Of a stretch of 64,000 nt of DNA, positions 53,294-62,959 are shown one piece after another. A model generated the notes under the pieces. The model saw nothing but the letters and a program-made list of their open reading frames with translations, was not told the DNA's origin and made no database searches. Source of the stretch: Mycobacterium paraffinicum (GTDB lineage Bacteria; Actinomycetota; Actinomycetes; Mycobacteriales; Mycobacteriaceae); the NCBI RefSeq assembly GCF_001907675.1, contig NZ_MPNT01000023.1:27680-91679 (forward strand), read 5' to 3'. The translations under genes and the position numbers were made by a program. Each line of letters starts with the position of its first letter. Positions within the stretch are counted from its first letter, which is position 1.

Positions 53294-56200
53294 TCAGCCG
53301 CCGATCATCCGGCGCTGCACGCTCTGCGACGCGCGCAGCAGCAAGTCCGGGGCGACCGCCGACAGCGCGCTGGCCGCCGCCGCGGCCAGCAAACCCTGAG
53401 CCCAGGCCAGCGGGTCCACGGGCGTGCAGCCGAACACCTGGCTGAGCCCCGGCGTGCTGACCACCACTGCCAGCGCGCCCAGTGAGCCGACCGACGTCAG
53501 CACCACCAGCGGGGCGCGCGAGTCGACCAGCGTCTGGGTGAGCTGCGCGCCCACCAACGCGATCAACGCGACCGTCGCCGCGCGGCGCGGCGGGCCGGTC
53601 ACGCTGGCCATCGCCCAGCCCGCCGTCGCGCCGATCGTGGTCGCCGCCCCGCGGATGCCGATCGCCCGCCACATCGCCGCCTCGTCGCGGCTGACCTCGT
53701 CGGTGGCAGCCTGCGGGCTGACGGCCAGCGCCGCGGCGGGCAGCGCGTCGGTCAACATGTTGACCAACAGCATCTGCCGGGCGTTGAGCACCGACCGTCC
53801 GGTGAGGACGGTGGTGATCAGCGCGAAGCACACCTCGCCGAGGTTGCCGCCCAACAGCATCGACACCGCCGATTGCACGCGCCGCCACAGCTGCTGGCCC
53901 TCGTCGAGGGCGTCGATCAGCGCCTCGATCCGCTCGTCGAGCAGCACGACGTCGGCCGCCATGCGGGCCGCGTCACTGCCCCGCGCCGCCACGCCGACGC
54001 CCACGCTGGCCGCCCGGATCGCGGCCGCGTCGTTGACGCCGTCGCCGACCATGGCGGTGACCAGACCGGACCGCTCCAGGGTCTGGACCACGTCGATCTT
54101 GTGTTCGGGCGTCATCCGCGCGAACACCACCCGCGACGCCGCGGCCGCGGCCCGTCCGTCGGCGGACAACGCCTCCCAATCGCTGCCGGTGATCACCCGA
54201 TCGGGGGTGACGTCGAGCCCCATCTCCTGGGCGATCACCGCCGCGGTCGCCGGGTGGTCACCGGTGATCAGCCGGACGCCGATGTCACGCGCGGCGAGTT
54301 CCTTCAGCACCGCGTGCGCCGCGGGTCGCGGCGTGTCGGCCAGTCCGAGCAGGCCGATCGGGGTGAGGCCGGCCGTGCACAGGGTCTCCAGGTAATCCGG
54401 ATCCGTTGCGGCCGTCGAGGCTTCCCGCTGGCTGAGTTGGCGCTCGGCCACCGCCAGCACCCGCAGCCCGCCCGCCGCCATCTCGTCGATCTGCCGGGTC
54501 AACTCGTGGTCGCGCTGCAGCAACGCCGACGAGAGCACCTCGGGCGAGCCCTTGATGGTCAGCCGGGTGCCGACCAGCGCGGCGGCGAACGGGCGACCGG
54601 ACTGGAACGGCAGGAACGCGTCGCGGGTCAGCCGTTGCGGCGCGGAGCCGTCGCCGCGAAGGGCGGGGTCGGCGGCGGCCCGGTGGATGGCGTCGTCGGT
54701 GGCGTGGTCGACCCGGTGGCTGTGCCGGGTGTAGCTGGTGGGAAGCGCCGCGTCCAGCACCGCGCCGGGGGCGTAGCCGGGCAGCGGGCGCACCTCCTTG
54801 ACCTTGAGGCGGTTCTCGCTCAGCGTCCCGGTCTTGTCGAAGCACACCACGTTCAGCCGGGCCAACGCCTCCACCGAATGGGGGTTGCGGATCAGCACCG
54901 ATTCGCCGGTGAGCCGGCGCGCGGCGGCCAGTTGGGCCAGGGTCGCCACCAGGGGCAGGCCTTCGGGGATGGCGGCGACGATCAGCGTGACCGCGCTGGA
55001 CACCGCCTCGCGCAGCCCGGTGCCGCGCGCCACGCTGAGCAGACCGACCAGGCCGCCGCCGGCCACGCTGAACGGCAAGGCCCGGCGGGTGATGTGTCGC
55101 AACTGCCGCTGCAGGCCGATCTCCTGCAGCTTGCGCGGCGCCATCGCCAGCGCCCGGCGCATCTCCGACCGCGACCCCACGGCGGTGACCACGGCCACCG
55201 CCGTGCCCGCCACCACCGTGGTGCCGGCGTAGAGCATGCAGGTCCGTTCGGCCAGCGGCGCGCCCGGCGTGGGCTCGGTCTGTTTGGACACCGGCAGCGA
55301 CTCGCCGGTCAGCGTCGACTCGTCGACCTCCACGTTCGAGGCGTGCAACAGCCGGGCATCCGCCGGGACCACCTCGTCGGCGTGCACCTCGATGATGTCG
55401 CCCAGCCGCAGGCGTTTGGTCGGCACCTTCTCGCGGCGCTGCGCGTCCAGCGCACCGACCCGGCGTCGCGCCGGCGGATCCTGCACGGCCAGTAGGCGAT
55501 TCAGCGTGCTCTCGGCGTGCAGCTGCTGCTCGGCCGACAGGGCGGCGTTGACCAACAGCACGCTGCCCACCAGGACGGCGTCCAGCGGGGAGCCGAGCAG
55601 CGCGCTGGCCGCCGCGCCGGTGGCCAGCAGCGGGGTGATCGGGTCCGCCAGGTCGCCGCGCATCTCCTCGGCGAAGTCGCGGATGCTTTTCCAGGACACC
55701 GCGGTCGCGTCGTGCAGGACGCGCAGCGGGGGCACCCGCTGCCACGGGGTGGGAGTTTCCTCGTGGTGCTCGTCGACCGGGCGGGGCAGCAGCCGCTGCA
55801 CCTCGGTGACCGGCAGCGCGTGCCAGTCGTGGGCGGTTTCGGGCTCCGGCAGCGGGTCCGCAAGGGCCTTCACCGCCGCCCGGTAGCCGAACCACAGGCT
55901 GGCGACCATGCCGACATTGACCGACGCCGAACTGCGGCCCGGCACACCGGGAATCAGCATCAGCGCGCCGAGCGCGGAGGCCGACGCCGACAACCGGACC
56001 GCGCCTTCGGTGGCCGCGCGCGCGGCGGGCAGCGCGTGCAACACGCGCCAGGCGCCGGTGAGATCCTTCGCGATCACGTCGGCGGCCCAGGGCGCGGACT
56101 GCCCGGGCCGCAGCACCCCGATCGTCACGTCGGACCGGTGCGCGCCGCGCATGTCCGCGGTCGTCAGCAGTGCCACGGTGTGCCCGGCGGCCTTCAGTTC

Positions 56201-57682
56201 CGCGACGGCCGCCGCGACCGCGTGGTCGATCGACCCGTCCGCGGGGTACAGCCGGTCGAAACCCTGTGCCAGGGAACGCAATCCGTCGTCGTCGAGCGAA
56301 TAGACCCGCGGCTGGGAGCGCCGCGCCTCGGTGAGCACCGCCGCGGCGAACGGGTCGCGGACCGGGCTGATCAGCGCCTCGCCGACGCCGCCGGCGCCGG
56401 GAATGTCGGCCAGCCGGTGCCATCCCGGTTCCATGCCGTCGCCCTCGAGCGCGGCCCGGACCGCCGCCCAGGCGTGGGCGCGGGCCGAATTCTCCACGCC
56501 CAGAACGCGACTGACCGTCAGCTCGTCGGTGTACAGCGCTCGCGGATCGACCATGATCGCGTCGATCCGGTCGAGTGCCCGCAACACGCCGGGGCGCAGG
56601 ACCAGCGCGTCGTGGCGGGTGGTGAGCCCGCGATTCATCGTGCAGCCGAACGCTTCCCGCACGGTGCGCAACGGTTTGGGGACGGCGGCCAGCGCGGCGG
56701 CGCCGGCCGCGTCGGGGTTGCGGGTGAGTAGGCCGACCGCGGCGGCGGCGCCGATGCCGGCCAGTCCGATGCGGTTGGCGTAGCGTTCCGCGGGCCCGTC
56801 CGGCGGGGCCGGGTTGCCGACGGGGGCCGCGGCCGCGTCGTCGGGCACCGGCTGGCCGGCCAACTCGGGTTCATGCCGACTCCAGGCCAGCCTGCCGTTG
56901 AACGCCTCGGCCGCCAGCATGGTGCGCGTCGCGGCCTCGGCGGCCGCCGCCGTCGGCGACAGCGTGAGGGCCGCGGTGGTGGCGTTGACGATGCCGAACA
57001 ACACGTCGGCGCCCTCGGGCCCCAGGCGCCGCTCCAGCTCGCGGCGCAACCGCGGCAGATGGTCGGCCACGGTCGGCGGCACGGCCACCAAGTCGGGCAA
57101 TCGGGGCAGCCGCAGCAGGCTGCCGGTCAGGGAGAGGCCGAACCCCACCGAGGCCGCCGTCGCCGCCACCAGCCGGCCCATCAGCAGCGCGTCGTCGCCC
57201 GGCAGGCTGGCCGGGTGCGCCCGCGCGGCCCGGCCTCGGCGGGGTCGTTCCGCGGCGGCGACGGCGCGGCAGAGTTCGGCCGTCGAGGGTCCGTCGCCGG
57301 CGACGGTCACCACCACCCGCGCCAGGGTGGGGTTGAGGTGTGCCCGTTGGACGCCGGGCATCGCCCGGACCGCCTCCAAGGCCGCCGCCGCGATGTCCGC
57401 CGCGCGCTCGCCCTCGAGGCCGCGGACCTCGATCCAGCGCCGGGGCCCGGTGACGCTCACGCGCCGAGCCAGCGGGCCGCCCGCCGCCTCCAGCACCGCG
57501 CCCGCCGCCGCACGGGTCAGCGCCGGTACGTCCGGCGTCGCGCGCACCAGCGACCTGCCCATGCTCGTCGCGACGTTTCCGCCCAACAACGCGGCGCCGG
57601 CGGCGATCTCGGCGCTCACCGCGGCGACGCGCAACGGCGCCGTCAGCAGGCCCAGCCCGGGCAGGCCGCGTCGTGTGCTCAC
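53294..57682 (-). CDS. Giant CtpI-like P-type ATPase
   Basis: 1462 residues from a GTG at 57682, far above the 700-950 of ordinary pumps and close to CtpI of M. tuberculosis (about 1630). The extra N-terminal 600 residues carry hydrophobic helices and a degenerate heavy-metal-associated-like fold (about 80-145) without the CxxC. The pump core is intact: TGESLPVSK, IPEGL, DKTGTLS (Asp949), LITGDHP and VGDGVNDAAA, then about five helices. Substrate unknown; P2-like metal or divalent cation proposed. Divergent from the phoU gene. Confidence 0.9.
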   Translation of the reverse strand: MSTRRGLPGLGLLTAPLRVAAVSAEIAAGAALLGGNVATSMGRSLVRATPDVPALTRAAAGAVLEAAGGPLARRVSVTGPRRWIEVRGLEGERAADIAAAALEAVRAMPGVQRAHLNPTLARVVVTVAGDGPSTAELCRAVAAAERPRRGRAARAHPASLPGDDALLMGRLVAATAASVGFGLSLTGSLLRLPRLPDLVAVPPTVADHLPRLRRELERRLGPEGADVLFGIVNATTAALTLSPTAAAAEAATRTMLAAEAFNGRLAWSRHEPELAGQPVPDDAAAAPVGNPAPPDGPAERYANRIGLAGIGAAAAVGLLTRNPDAAGAAALAAVPKPLRTVREAFGCTMNRGLTTRHDALVLRPGVLRALDRIDAIMVDPRALYTDELTVSRVLGVENSARAHAWAAVRAALEGDGMEPGWHRLADIPGAGGVGEALISPVRDPFAAAVLTEARRSQPRVYSLDDDGLRSLAQGFDRLYPADGSIDHAVAAAVAELKAAGHTVALLTTADMRGAHRSDVTIGVLRPGQSAPWAADVIAKDLTGAWRVLHALPAARAATEGAVRLSASASALGALMLIPGVPGRSSASVNVGMVASLWFGYRAAVKALADPLPEPETAHDWHALPVTEVQRLLPRPVDEHHEETPTPWQRVPPLRVLHDATAVSWKSIRDFAEEMRGDLADPITPLLATGAAASALLGSPLDAVLVGSVLLVNAALSAEQQLHAESTLNRLLAVQDPPARRRVGALDAQRREKVPTKRLRLGDIIEVHADEVVPADARLLHASNVEVDESTLTGESLPVSKQTEPTPGAPLAERTCMLYAGTTVVAGTAVAVVTAVGSRSEMRRALAMAPRKLQEIGLQRQLRHITRRALPFSVAGGGLVGLLSVARGTGLREAVSSAVTLIVAAIPEGLPLVATLAQLAAARRLTGESVLIRNPHSVEALARLNVVCFDKTGTLSENRLKVKEVRPLPGYAPGAVLDAALPTSYTRHSHRVDHATDDAIHRAAADPALRGDGSAPQRLTRDAFLPFQSGRPFAAALVGTRLTIKGSPEVLSSALLQRDHELTRQIDEMAAGGLRVLAVAERQLSQREASTAATDPDYLETLCTAGLTPIGLLGLADTPRPAAHAVLKELAARDIGVRLITGDHPATAAVIAQEMGLDVTPDRVITGSDWEALSADGRAAAAASRVVFARMTPEHKIDVVQTLERSGLVTAMVGDGVNDAAAIRAASVGVGVAARGSDAARMAADVVLLDERIEALIDALDEGQQLWRRVQSAVSMLLGGNLGEVCFALITTVLTGRSVLNARQMLLVNMLTDALPAAALAVSPQAATDEVSRDEAAMWRAIGIRGAATTIGATAGWAMASVTGPPRRAATVALIALVGAQLTQTLVDSRAPLVVLTSVGSLGALAVVVSTPGLSQVFGCTPVDPLAWAQGLLAAAAASALSAVAPDLLLRASQSVQRRMIGG

Positions 57683-57830
57683 CGTGTTCTCTTCGCTCGG
57701 GTGGATTTCCTCGATATGTTGACAGCGGCAGGTTAACCGGCGGTGGCGCGGTGGGGGAGGAGCCGTTCAGGCCCTCTTCGGGTGCCTTTCGTCCCTTGTG
57801 AAAAGCGCTCGCATTGGCCACCGTTGCGCT

Positions 57831-58496
57831 ATGCGAACCGCTTACCACCACCAGCTGGACGAATTGAGCGTCCAGCTCGGCGAGATGTGCGGCCTGGCCA
57901 ACGAAGCCATGAGGGGCGCGACCAAAGCGTTGTTGGAGGCGGACCTCGACGCCACCGAACGGGTCATCCGGGAGCATGACCGAATGGTGGTCATGCGGGG
58001 GCGAGCGGAGCGAGAAGCGTTCGCGTTACTGGCACTACAACAGCCGGTTGCCGGGGAGTTACGGGCAATCTTCGGCGCCATCCAGATCATCGCCGACATT
58101 GAGCGAATGGACGCCCTTGCCGTGCACGTCGCCAAGATCGCCCGGCGCGAGCACCCGAACCGGGCACTCCCCGACAACGTCCGCGCGTGTTTCGCCGACA
58201 TGGCCAAGGTGGCAATCGCATTGGGCGACAACGCGAAACAGGTGCTGATGTCCCACGACCCGGAGCGGGCCGCACGCCTTCGCGAACAAGACGACGCGAT
58301 GGACGAGCTTTACCGGCAGCTGTTCAGCGTGCTGTTGGACCAGAACTGGACGGACAACATTCCCGCCGCCGTGGACGCCGCGCTGCTGGGCCGCTTCTAC
58401 GAGCGGTTCGCCGACCATGCCGTGGAAGTCGGGCGCCGCGTCATCTTCATGGTCAGCGGCGACCTGCCCGAGCAGGACGACGTCTCCACCTACTGA
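57831..58496 (+). CDS. PhoU/PhoY-family phosphate-signalling protein
   Basis: 221 residues from the ATG at 57831; the frame upstream lacks an appropriate start. Helical PhoU fold with two metal/phosphate motif repeats: [15 protein letters not shown] and [14 protein letters not shown]. Very close to PhoY2/PhoY1, which dampen the SenX3-RegX3 phosphate response. Followed after 36 bp by corA, which is unusual, as PhoU genes normally sit with pst genes. In M. tuberculosis phoY1 follows glpD2; that position is empty in this window. Confidence 0.93.
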   Translation: MRTAYHHQLDELSVQLGEMCGLANEAMRGATKALLEADLDATERVIREHDRMVVMRGRAEREAFALLALQQPVAGELRAIFGAIQIIADIERMDALAVHVAKIARREHPNRALPDNVRACFADMAKVAIALGDNAKQVLMSHDPERAARLREQDDAMDELYRQLFSVLLDQNWTDNIPAAVDAALLGRFYERFADHAVEVGRRVIFMVSGDLPEQDDVSTY

Positions 58497-58532
58497 TGGG
58501 CGGCGGCTGGGTCGGGCTGAGAAGATAGCGTC

Positions 58533-59525
58533 GTGCAGGGCAACATCCAGGGCCGCGTCTGGCGCCACGGTAAGCCGCAGGACGACTTCACCTTTGCCGA
58601 CATCTCGGAATACCTGCGTGAACCCGACACCCTGGTGTGGGTCGATCTGTGCGTCCCCGACCACGACGCGCTGTGTGACCTGGCCGCCGAACTCGGCCTC
58701 AACACGTGGGCCGTCGAGGACGCCGTGGCGGCCGCCGAGCGGGTCAAGGCCACCGCCTACGAGACGCACACCTTCTTCACGGTCTATGCGGTCGAGGTCG
58801 CATCGGAGGCCGCCGACGAGCCGCGGCGAATGCTGTCCATGCACCGGATTTCGGCGTTCGTGCTGCCCCGCGGCCTGATCACCGTGCGCCTGACACCCGA
58901 CTTCGACGTCGCCGCGGTCACCCGGCGATGGGAGGAGATCGGCGCCCAGCAGTACGGGGTGGGCGCGCTGGTGCACGGCCTGCTCGACGTCGTGGTGGAC
59001 AGTCATTTCGCGGCGGTGGAGGCCCTGGACGACTGCGTCGAATCCATCGAGGACGAGCTGTTCGACGGCAGGCCGCGCCAGCCCAGCTTCCAGCGCCGGA
59101 CATTCCAGATGCGGCGGGACCTGGTGGGGCTGCGGCGGGTGGCGCTGCCCATGCGGGAGGTGGTCAACTCGATTCAGCACCATCGGCGCGAAGTGGGGAC
59201 CGCCCCGGAATTGGACCCGCTGTACGCCGACCTGTACGACCACGTGCTGCGCGTGTCCGAATGGACGGAATCGTTGCGCGACATGGTCACAACGATTTTC
59301 GAGACCAACCTGTCGCTGCAGGACGCCCGGCTGAACACGATCATGAAGAAGCTGACCGGGTGGGCGGCCATCATCGCCGTGCCCACGGCGATCACCGGGT
59401 TCTACGGCCAGAACGTGCCGTACCCGGGTTTCGGTCACCTCGCCGGGTTCATCGCCAGCACCAGCCTGATATTCGTCCTGATGGTGGTGATCTACCTGAT
59501 GTTCAAACGCCGGGACTGGCTGTGA
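58533..59525 (+). CDS. corA: CorA-family Mg2+/Co2+ transporter
   Basis: 330 residues from a GTG. Large cytosolic alpha/beta N-terminal domain (to about 270), then two closely spaced helices at the C-terminus. The pore-mouth GMN motif reads GQN (Gly292-Asn294) in FYGQNVPYPGF, so selectivity may differ from classical CorA. Ends KRRDWL. Overlaps the next pump gene by 4 bp (GTGA). Confidence 0.9.
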   Translation: MQGNIQGRVWRHGKPQDDFTFADISEYLREPDTLVWVDLCVPDHDALCDLAAELGLNTWAVEDAVAAAERVKATAYETHTFFTVYAVEVASEAADEPRRMLSMHRISAFVLPRGLITVRLTPDFDVAAVTRRWEEIGAQQYGVGALVHGLLDVVVDSHFAAVEALDDCVESIEDELFDGRPRQPSFQRRTFQMRRDLVGLRRVALPMREVVNSIQHHRREVGTAPELDPLYADLYDHVLRVSEWTESLRDMVTTIFETNLSLQDARLNTIMKKLTGWAAIIAVPTAITGFYGQNVPYPGFGHLAGFIASTSLIFVLMVVIYLMFKRRDWL

Positions 59526-62140
59526 CCGCCGAGGTGCTACCGGATTCCGCGGCCGCAACCACGACGTCGGTCGCGGCGTCCCCCGTCGATGAGGTGCTGC
59601 GCCTGCTGGCCAGCTCGGCCGCCGGGTTGTCCAGCGCCGAGGCGGCCGCCCGCCTGACGCGCCTCGGCCCCAACGCGGTGCGGACGCACCGCGTCAATGT
59701 CCTTGCGGTGCTGGGTCGTCAGCTGCGCAACGCGGTGCTCATCCTGCTGGCCGGCACCGCGGTCGTCTCGTACTTTCTGGGCGACAGCATGCAGGCCGTC
59801 ATCATCGGCGTCATCCTGGTGGCCAGCATCGGCCTCGGCTTCATCAACGAGTACCGCGCCGAGCGCGCCGCCGCCGACCTGCATGCCAGCGTGCACCACA
59901 ACGCCGTCGTGCGCCGCGACGGGGAGTTCGTCACGCTCCCCGTCACCGCGCTGGTGCCGGGGGACGTGATCCGGCTGTCACTGGGGGAGGCGGTGCCGGC
60001 CGATGTCCGGCTGATCGGGGTCAGCGGTCTGGAATGCAACGAAAGCATCCTGACCGGGGAGTCGACCGGGTCCGAGAAGTCACCCGAACCCGTGCCCCCG
60101 GGAACCGACCTGGCCGACGCGGCCGACCTGGCGTTCATGGGCACCATCGTCAGCGCCGGCGAAGGCTCCGGGGTGGTGTACGCCACCGGGAGGAACGCCG
60201 AATTCGGCCGCATCGCAGCGGGTTTGGACGAACGCCAGCCGGAGACCGGCTTCCAGGTGGGGCTGCGCCGGTTCTCCTATCTGCTGCTGCAGGTGGCCGT
60301 CGCGTTGATGGTCGTCATCCTGATCAGCAACCTGCTGCTGGCGAAGCCGATCATCGACTCCGTGCTGTTCTCGCTGGCGATCGCGGTCGGCATCACCCCG
60401 CAGCTGCTGCCCGCCGTCGTGAGCACCGGCCTGGCCACAGGGTCACGGCAGCTGGCCAAGGCCAAGGTGCTCGTCAAGCGGTTGGTGTGCATCGAGGACC
60501 TCGGCGACATCGACATCCTGATCACCGACAAGACCGGGACCCTGACGGAGGGCCGGCTGCGGTTGGTCGACACCCTCGACGCCACCGGCGCGCACAGCGA
60601 CCCGGTCCGTCGGCTGGGTCTGCTGGCCACCGATGTGGATCCGGAAACCGGTGGCGCCAGTGCCAATCCGCTCGACGCCGCGCTCTGGGAGTCCCCGCGG
60701 GCGCACGAGTTGGTGGCCGGCGCCGCGCGGGTCGCGATGCTGCCGTTCGACCATGAACGCCGGGCGACGTCGGTGCTGGTCGACGATGACGGCACCCGGA
60801 CGCTGGTGATCAAGGGCGCGCCCGAGCAGGTGCTGGCCCAATGCCGGGGCGTCGCGGCGGTGGCCGAGAAAACCCTCGCGGGGTTGTTCGCCGCCGGGCG
60901 CCGGGTGGTGGCCGTGGCCGCCAAACCGGCGCCGGGGTTGACGGCGCTCACCCGCGCGGACGAGTGCGAGCTGTCGCTTGCGGGCTTCCTGGTCTTCGCT
61001 GACGAGCCCAAATCCGCTGCGCGCCAATCCCTCTCTGAACTGGCGGACCTGGGCATCGAGCTGAAGATCGCCACCGGGGACAACCCGCGGGTCGCCGAAA
61101 AGGTCTGCGGTGACTTGGGATTGGCGTCCAAGGGCACCGTCACCGGCGTAGAGCTGGACGCGCTGGACGACGACGCGTTCGCCGTTGTCGCGCAGGACCA
61201 CACCATCTTCGCGCGGATTTCCCCCGAGCAGAAGGCGCGGCTGATCACCGCGCTGCGGCGCAAGGGAAGGTCGGTCGGTTTCTTGGGCGACGGCGTCAAC
61301 GACGCGTTGGCCCTGCACGCCGCCGACGTGGGGATCTCCGTCGACAGCGCCACCGACGTGGCCAAGGACGCCGCCGACGTGGTGTTGCTGGAAAAGGACC
61401 TCGGGGTGCTGGCCACCGGGGTGGCCGAGGGCCGGCGCATCTTCGCCAACACCATCAAGTACGTGCTGATGGGTACGTCGAGCAACTTCGGCAACATGTT
61501 CAGCGCCGCGGCCGCGTCGGCGCTGTTGCCGTTCCTGCCGATGCTGCCCAGCCAGATCCTGCTGAACAATCTGCTCTACGACACCTCGCAGCTGGCGATC
61601 CCGACCGACCGGGTCGACGCCGCGCAGCTGCAGGCGCCGTCGCACTGGAACGTCGCGTTCATCCGCCGGTTCATGCTGATCTTCGGCCCCATCAGTTCGC
61701 TGTTCGACTTCCTGACGTTCGGGCTGATGCTGGGCGTGCTGCACGCCGGCGCGGTCGAGTTCCGCACCGGATGGTTCGTGGAATCGCTCGCGACGCAGAC
61801 GCTGATCATCTTCGTGATCCGCACCCGCATGGTGCCGTTCTTCCGCAGCCGGGCCAGCGCGCTGCTCACCGTCACCAGCCTCACCGTGGTCGCGGTCGGC
61901 GCCGGGCTGACGATCTCACCGCTGGCCCGCACCCTGGGCTTCACGCCGCTGCCATGGCAGTTCTTCGCCGTGCTGGGCACGTTCGTGATCTGTTATCTGG
62001 TTTTGGTGGAGCTGGCCAAGATGCTCTTCTACAGCGAGCCGATGCACCTCGTCGGACAACCGCATCGGACCCGTGGCAACGCGTATCGCATCCGCCGACG
62101 CGCCGCTCGCTACCACCATTACACCGGGCGGCGAACGTGA
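59522..62140 (+). CDS. Mg2+-transport-type P-type ATPase (MgtA-like)
   Basis: 872 residues from the GTG at 59522. Resembles P3B magnesium ATPases: SILTGES, the GITPQLLPAVVSTGLATG region of TM4 (in place of PEGL), DKTGTLTEG (Asp336), GDGVNDALAL with the TDVAKDAAD segment, and six C-terminal helices. Imports Mg2+ using ATP in MgtA-type relatives. Coupled to corA by overlap, so pump and channel are made together. Starts upstream of this GTG are shadows of corA. Confidence 0.93.
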   Translation: MTAEVLPDSAAATTTSVAASPVDEVLRLLASSAAGLSSAEAAARLTRLGPNAVRTHRVNVLAVLGRQLRNAVLILLAGTAVVSYFLGDSMQAVIIGVILVASIGLGFINEYRAERAAADLHASVHHNAVVRRDGEFVTLPVTALVPGDVIRLSLGEAVPADVRLIGVSGLECNESILTGESTGSEKSPEPVPPGTDLADAADLAFMGTIVSAGEGSGVVYATGRNAEFGRIAAGLDERQPETGFQVGLRRFSYLLLQVAVALMVVILISNLLLAKPIIDSVLFSLAIAVGITPQLLPAVVSTGLATGSRQLAKAKVLVKRLVCIEDLGDIDILITDKTGTLTEGRLRLVDTLDATGAHSDPVRRLGLLATDVDPETGGASANPLDAALWESPRAHELVAGAARVAMLPFDHERRATSVLVDDDGTRTLVIKGAPEQVLAQCRGVAAVAEKTLAGLFAAGRRVVAVAAKPAPGLTALTRADECELSLAGFLVFADEPKSAARQSLSELADLGIELKIATGDNPRVAEKVCGDLGLASKGTVTGVELDALDDDAFAVVAQDHTIFARISPEQKARLITALRRKGRSVGFLGDGVNDALALHAADVGISVDSATDVAKDAADVVLLEKDLGVLATGVAEGRRIFANTIKYVLMGTSSNFGNMFSAAAASALLPFLPMLPSQILLNNLLYDTSQLAIPTDRVDAAQLQAPSHWNVAFIRRFMLIFGPISSLFDFLTFGLMLGVLHAGAVEFRTGWFVESLATQTLIIFVIRTRMVPFFRSRASALLTVTSLTVVAVGAGLTISPLARTLGFTPLPWQFFAVLGTFVICYLVLVELAKMLFYSEPMHLVGQPHRTRGNAYRIRRRAARYHHYTGRRT

Positions 62141-62143
62141 ACC

Positions 62144-62356
62144 TCAGTGATGAATCTGCATCGTGGCCTGATCCGCAAGACCGTGCTGGATGCCCCGATC
62201 GATCTTGTCGGTCAGGGCCGCGCTGTCCGCGGGCGCCGTCTCCTCGCAACTGCAGCTGAGCGTGTTGAAGGGGCTTGGGTCGGCGTGGGCGGTGGCCGCC
62301 GTCCAACCGGCTGTGCCGAGAGCGAGTGCCACGCCGACCAAAAGTCTAGGAATCAT
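62144..62356 (-). CDS. Small secreted protein
   Basis: 70 residues with a signal peptide (about 1-26, AHA-DPSPF cleavage), a CSCEET cysteine pair and a His-rich end. GAAGG stands before the ATG. The stop lies 3 bp from the Mg2+ ATPase end on the opposite strand. Function unknown; small DPSPF-type secreted proteins are common in mycobacteria. Confidence 0.75.
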   Translation of the reverse strand: MIPRLLVGVALALGTAGWTAATAHADPSPFNTLSCSCEETAPADSAALTDKIDRGIQHGLADQATMQIHH

Positions 62357-62441
62357 TTGGCCTTCGAGATCTCAGGAATTGTTTCCGAGTTCAAATTTTA
62401 CCGGCGCGTTTGTCACGAACCTGTCAACTCGTTGTTAACTT

Positions 62442-62792
62442 TCAGGCCTGCGCCCCGTACTTCGGGCAGTACGCCCGGATGCTCACGCCGACGAAGTAGC
62501 CGGCGTGGTAGCCGTCGAGGTGGCTGTTGGTCATCACGTCATTCGCCACCTGTTGCGGCGCTTCACCCGTGTCGAGTTCCTGGCACACCAGGTGCCCGGA
62601 CCGGATCGCGGTTTCGGGCGACTCGTAGTTGATGCCCTTGGCCGTCAGCGCGGCGAGGAACGCGTCATCGGCGGCGCTGGCGTGCGCGACCGGGGTGGTG
62701 CCCAGCACGTCCAGCAGCCCGGCCGCCGGGACGACGCCGGCGGCCATCAGCAACAGCAGCAGGCTCGGGTTGCGGATCTGGGTCCTCGTCAT
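62442..62792 (-). CDS. DUF732 secreted protein
   Basis: 116 residues from the ATG at 62792, preceded by GGGAG; the frame is open to 62888. A signal peptide (about 1-40) and a DUF732 domain with AADDAFLAALTAKGINYESPETAI and VCQELDTG. Two cysteines (VCQEL, AYCPKY) likely bond. Function unknown. Confidence 0.87.
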   Translation of the reverse strand: MTRTQIRNPSLLLLLMAAGVVPAAGLLDVLGTTPVAHASAADDAFLAALTAKGINYESPETAIRSGHLVCQELDTGEAPQQVANDVMTNSHLDGYHAGYFVGVSIRAYCPKYGAQA

Positions 62793-62959
62793 TTCTGATA
62801 CTCCCGTGACATCCAAGTGCCGTTGCTCGCTGACAGCGGGGGCTGCCCGAATATTCGCACGTTGCGGCGCCGCTCGGTGCAGGATCAATCATATTGCGAT
62901 CACCGCCACACCCCGAGCACGGTTTGCTCCGCCGTCGGCGTTGCCGGGGTCCTGACGTC

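Noticed and set aside
58497..58532. Mg2+ (M-box) riboswitch before corA
   Set aside because: The phoU-corA gap is 36 bp, too short, and no M-box-like fold was recognised before phoU either.
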